A stretch of DNA of 64,000 bases, taken from NCBI RefSeq assembly GCF_002019605.1, contig NZ_KV917368.1, positions 5,005,070-5,069,069 on the forward strand. The letters run 5' to 3'. Shown here one piece after another: positions 62,914-64,000 of the stretch. Position 1 is the first letter of the stretch, and each line of letters opens with the position of its first letter. The stretch is from Alkalihalobacterium alkalinitrilicum (GTDB lineage: Bacteria; Bacillota; Bacilli; Bacillales; Bacillaceae_F). The notes below the pieces were generated by a model that worked only from the letters and a program-made list of their open reading frames with translations, did no database searches and was not told the DNA's origin. Made by a program: the position numbers and the translations under genes.

Positions 62914-63489
62914 ATGAACCAATTACAACTTACGCAAATGGAAGAGTTAGAGTCCATCGATTACCAGAATGAAGAGCAGTTAATCGAGGCGAAGGAACGT
63001 TTCAAGATTAATGATTTAGGTGGATTAAATTGGGCATTTCGTATGTTGTCTGCCTTAGAAGCTAAGAAAAAAGAGGTGAACAAGCTTGCTTTAGAAGAAA
63101 TGGAACGTATTCAAGCTTGGGAAGATAAAGAATTGAGGTCCATAAAAGGTAATTATGATTTTTTTGCAGCACTCGTTCATGAATACCATAAAAAACAATT
63201 AGAAGCTGATCCGAAGGCGAAGACACTGGCGACTCCTTATGGAAAATCTAAAACAAGATGCTCAAAAGAGGCACCTGAAAAAGTAAGCGAGGACAAGGTA
63301 CTAGAACATATTAAAGCTGCTGGAATGGATGAATACATTAAAGAGTCGGTGAAGTGGGGCGATTTCAAGAAAGGTCTTAAGATCGTCGAAGTAGACAATA
63401 AAAAAGTGGTCATCGATGAGAATGGGCAAGTGATAGATGGTGTTGATATTAAGCCTGAGTCCGTCACATATAGCTTGGAGGTCAAGTAA
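62914..63489 (+). CDS. Gam-like host-nuclease inhibitor
   Basis: 191 residues. AWEDKELRSIKGNYDFFAAL and KAKTLATPYGKSKTRCSKEA follow the pattern of Gam-type proteins, which cover DNA ends and block host exonucleases. GGAGGAAAG precedes the ATG. Its stop overlaps the next gene (TAATG). Together they look like a recombination/DNA protection unit. Confidence 0.6.
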   Translation: MNQLQLTQMEELESIDYQNEEQLIEAKERFKINDLGGLNWAFRMLSALEAKKKEVNKLALEEMERIQAWEDKELRSIKGNYDFFAALVHEYHKKQLEADPKAKTLATPYGKSKTRCSKEAPEKVSEDKVLEHIKAAGMDEYIKESVKWGDFKKGLKIVEVDNKKVVIDENGQVIDGVDIKPESVTYSLEVK

Positions 63490-64000
63490 TGTCAAATATC
63501 GTCTCTCAATCTCAAAACTCACTTTCTATTATCGAAAGTGTAGATATTAATAGTGTTCAAACCACTCTAGCAAAAATCAATCAATTTCAAACCATTGTAC
63601 AAGGCACATTAAAAGTTAATCATGACTACGGAATTATCCCTGGTACTACAAAACCAACTTTGTTAAAGCCAGGTGCCGAAAAAATTCATATGTTGTTTGG
63701 GGTTACTGGTGAATATGAAGTTGTTGAACGCATTCAAGATTATGACAAAGGCTTCTTTGCTTTTACTGTTCGTTGCTACGTATTGAAAAATGGTCTAAAG
63801 ATTACTGAGGGACTCGGTCATTGTAATACTAAAGAGAAAAAGTACATCAATCAAGACCCGTACACATTAGCAAATACATGCTTAAAAATGGCTAAAAAAA
63901 GGGCACAAATTGATGCTACTTTAACACTTGCTAGCCTGTCTGAAATATTTACACAAGATATTGAAGATATGAAAGAGTATTTGGAAACGGAACAAATCGA
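63489..64000 (+). CDS. phage DNA-metabolism protein, partial
   Basis: First 170 codons of a gene cut by the window end. HDYGIIPGTTKPTLLKPGAE then KIHMLFG, and later DPYTLANTCLKMAKKRAQID, mark a phage family often coded with recombination genes and single-strand annealing proteins. Exact role not known to me. It begins on the gam-like stop codon. Confidence 0.6.
   Translation, partial: MSNIVSQSQNSLSIIESVDINSVQTTLAKINQFQTIVQGTLKVNHDYGIIPGTTKPTLLKPGAEKIHMLFGVTGEYEVVERIQDYDKGFFAFTVRCYVLKNGLKITEGLGHCNTKEKKYINQDPYTLANTCLKMAKKRAQIDATLTLASLSEIFTQDIEDMKEYLETEQI

Overview
The window looks like a chromosome segment from a low-GC, endospore-forming Bacillaceae. Supporting evidence: a block of spore-surface genes, several behind promoters matching the mother-cell sigma-K pattern; homologues of B. 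subtilis CgeB, CotSA, YjcD, YjcF/G/H and KtrC; strong AGGAGG-type ribosome sites; and frequent TTG/GTG starts. I cannot fix the genus.

Region by region. (1) 1-3253: a decaying pseudaminic-acid gene set (pseC fragment, broken pseF-like gene, intact pseH, an intact FabG-like reductase, frameshifted pseG), followed by a frameshifted IS1380-type transposase. (2) 5.2-26.1 kb: a spore-surface/glycan island. It holds a sulfotransferase, a rearranged YadA-head/peptidase-G2 locus with an internal inversion, a GT2 glycosyltransferase with three C-terminal repeats, a CgeB-like transferase, four tandem Cys-rich paralogues, an 860-residue coiled-coil protein, a SPOCS-like protein, cysQ, galU, a CotSA-like transferase with an acidic tail, a protein ending in an Asp/Glu tract, and a GT14 transferase. 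Six promoters fit AC-N16-CATAnnnTA exactly and one fits sigma-E, so much of the island is probably made in the mother cell. Sulfotransferase plus CysQ hints at a sulfated glycan. (3) 26-49.6 kb: ordinary chromosome: UvrD-type helicase, mscL, a sporulation-type histidine kinase, yjcFGH, an exostosin-like transferase, pgpA, fumC, nupC, a GntR-ABC operon with a clear operator, msrAB, ktrC, a BCCT transporter with a structured leader, a 51-bp tandem repeat block, a SulP transporter and a DUF1906 pseudogene. Small hairpin repeats and IS200/IS605-like end remnants are scattered through it.

(4) 50.0 kb to the end: a prophage or integrative element starting at tRNA-Val(GAC). Order: integrase, small gene, ImmA-type protease gene split by an IS21 element, an unrecognised three-gene cassette, XRE repressor, operator cluster, Cro-like gene, excisionase-like gene, several small early genes, ORF6N/ORF6C antirepressor, Gam-like protein and a probable recombination gene cut by the window edge. 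The IS21 copy has a 5-bp target duplication (TCAAC); removing it restores a continuous ImmA frame.

The best candidate for an undescribed system is the cassette at 55315-58377 (435-, 211- and 369-residue proteins, the last with four membrane segments). It sits between repressor and immA, a usual place for prophage cargo such as anti-phage defence. The second is the sigma-K-linked family of Cys-rich spore-surface paralogues with the repeat-bearing glycosyltransferase.
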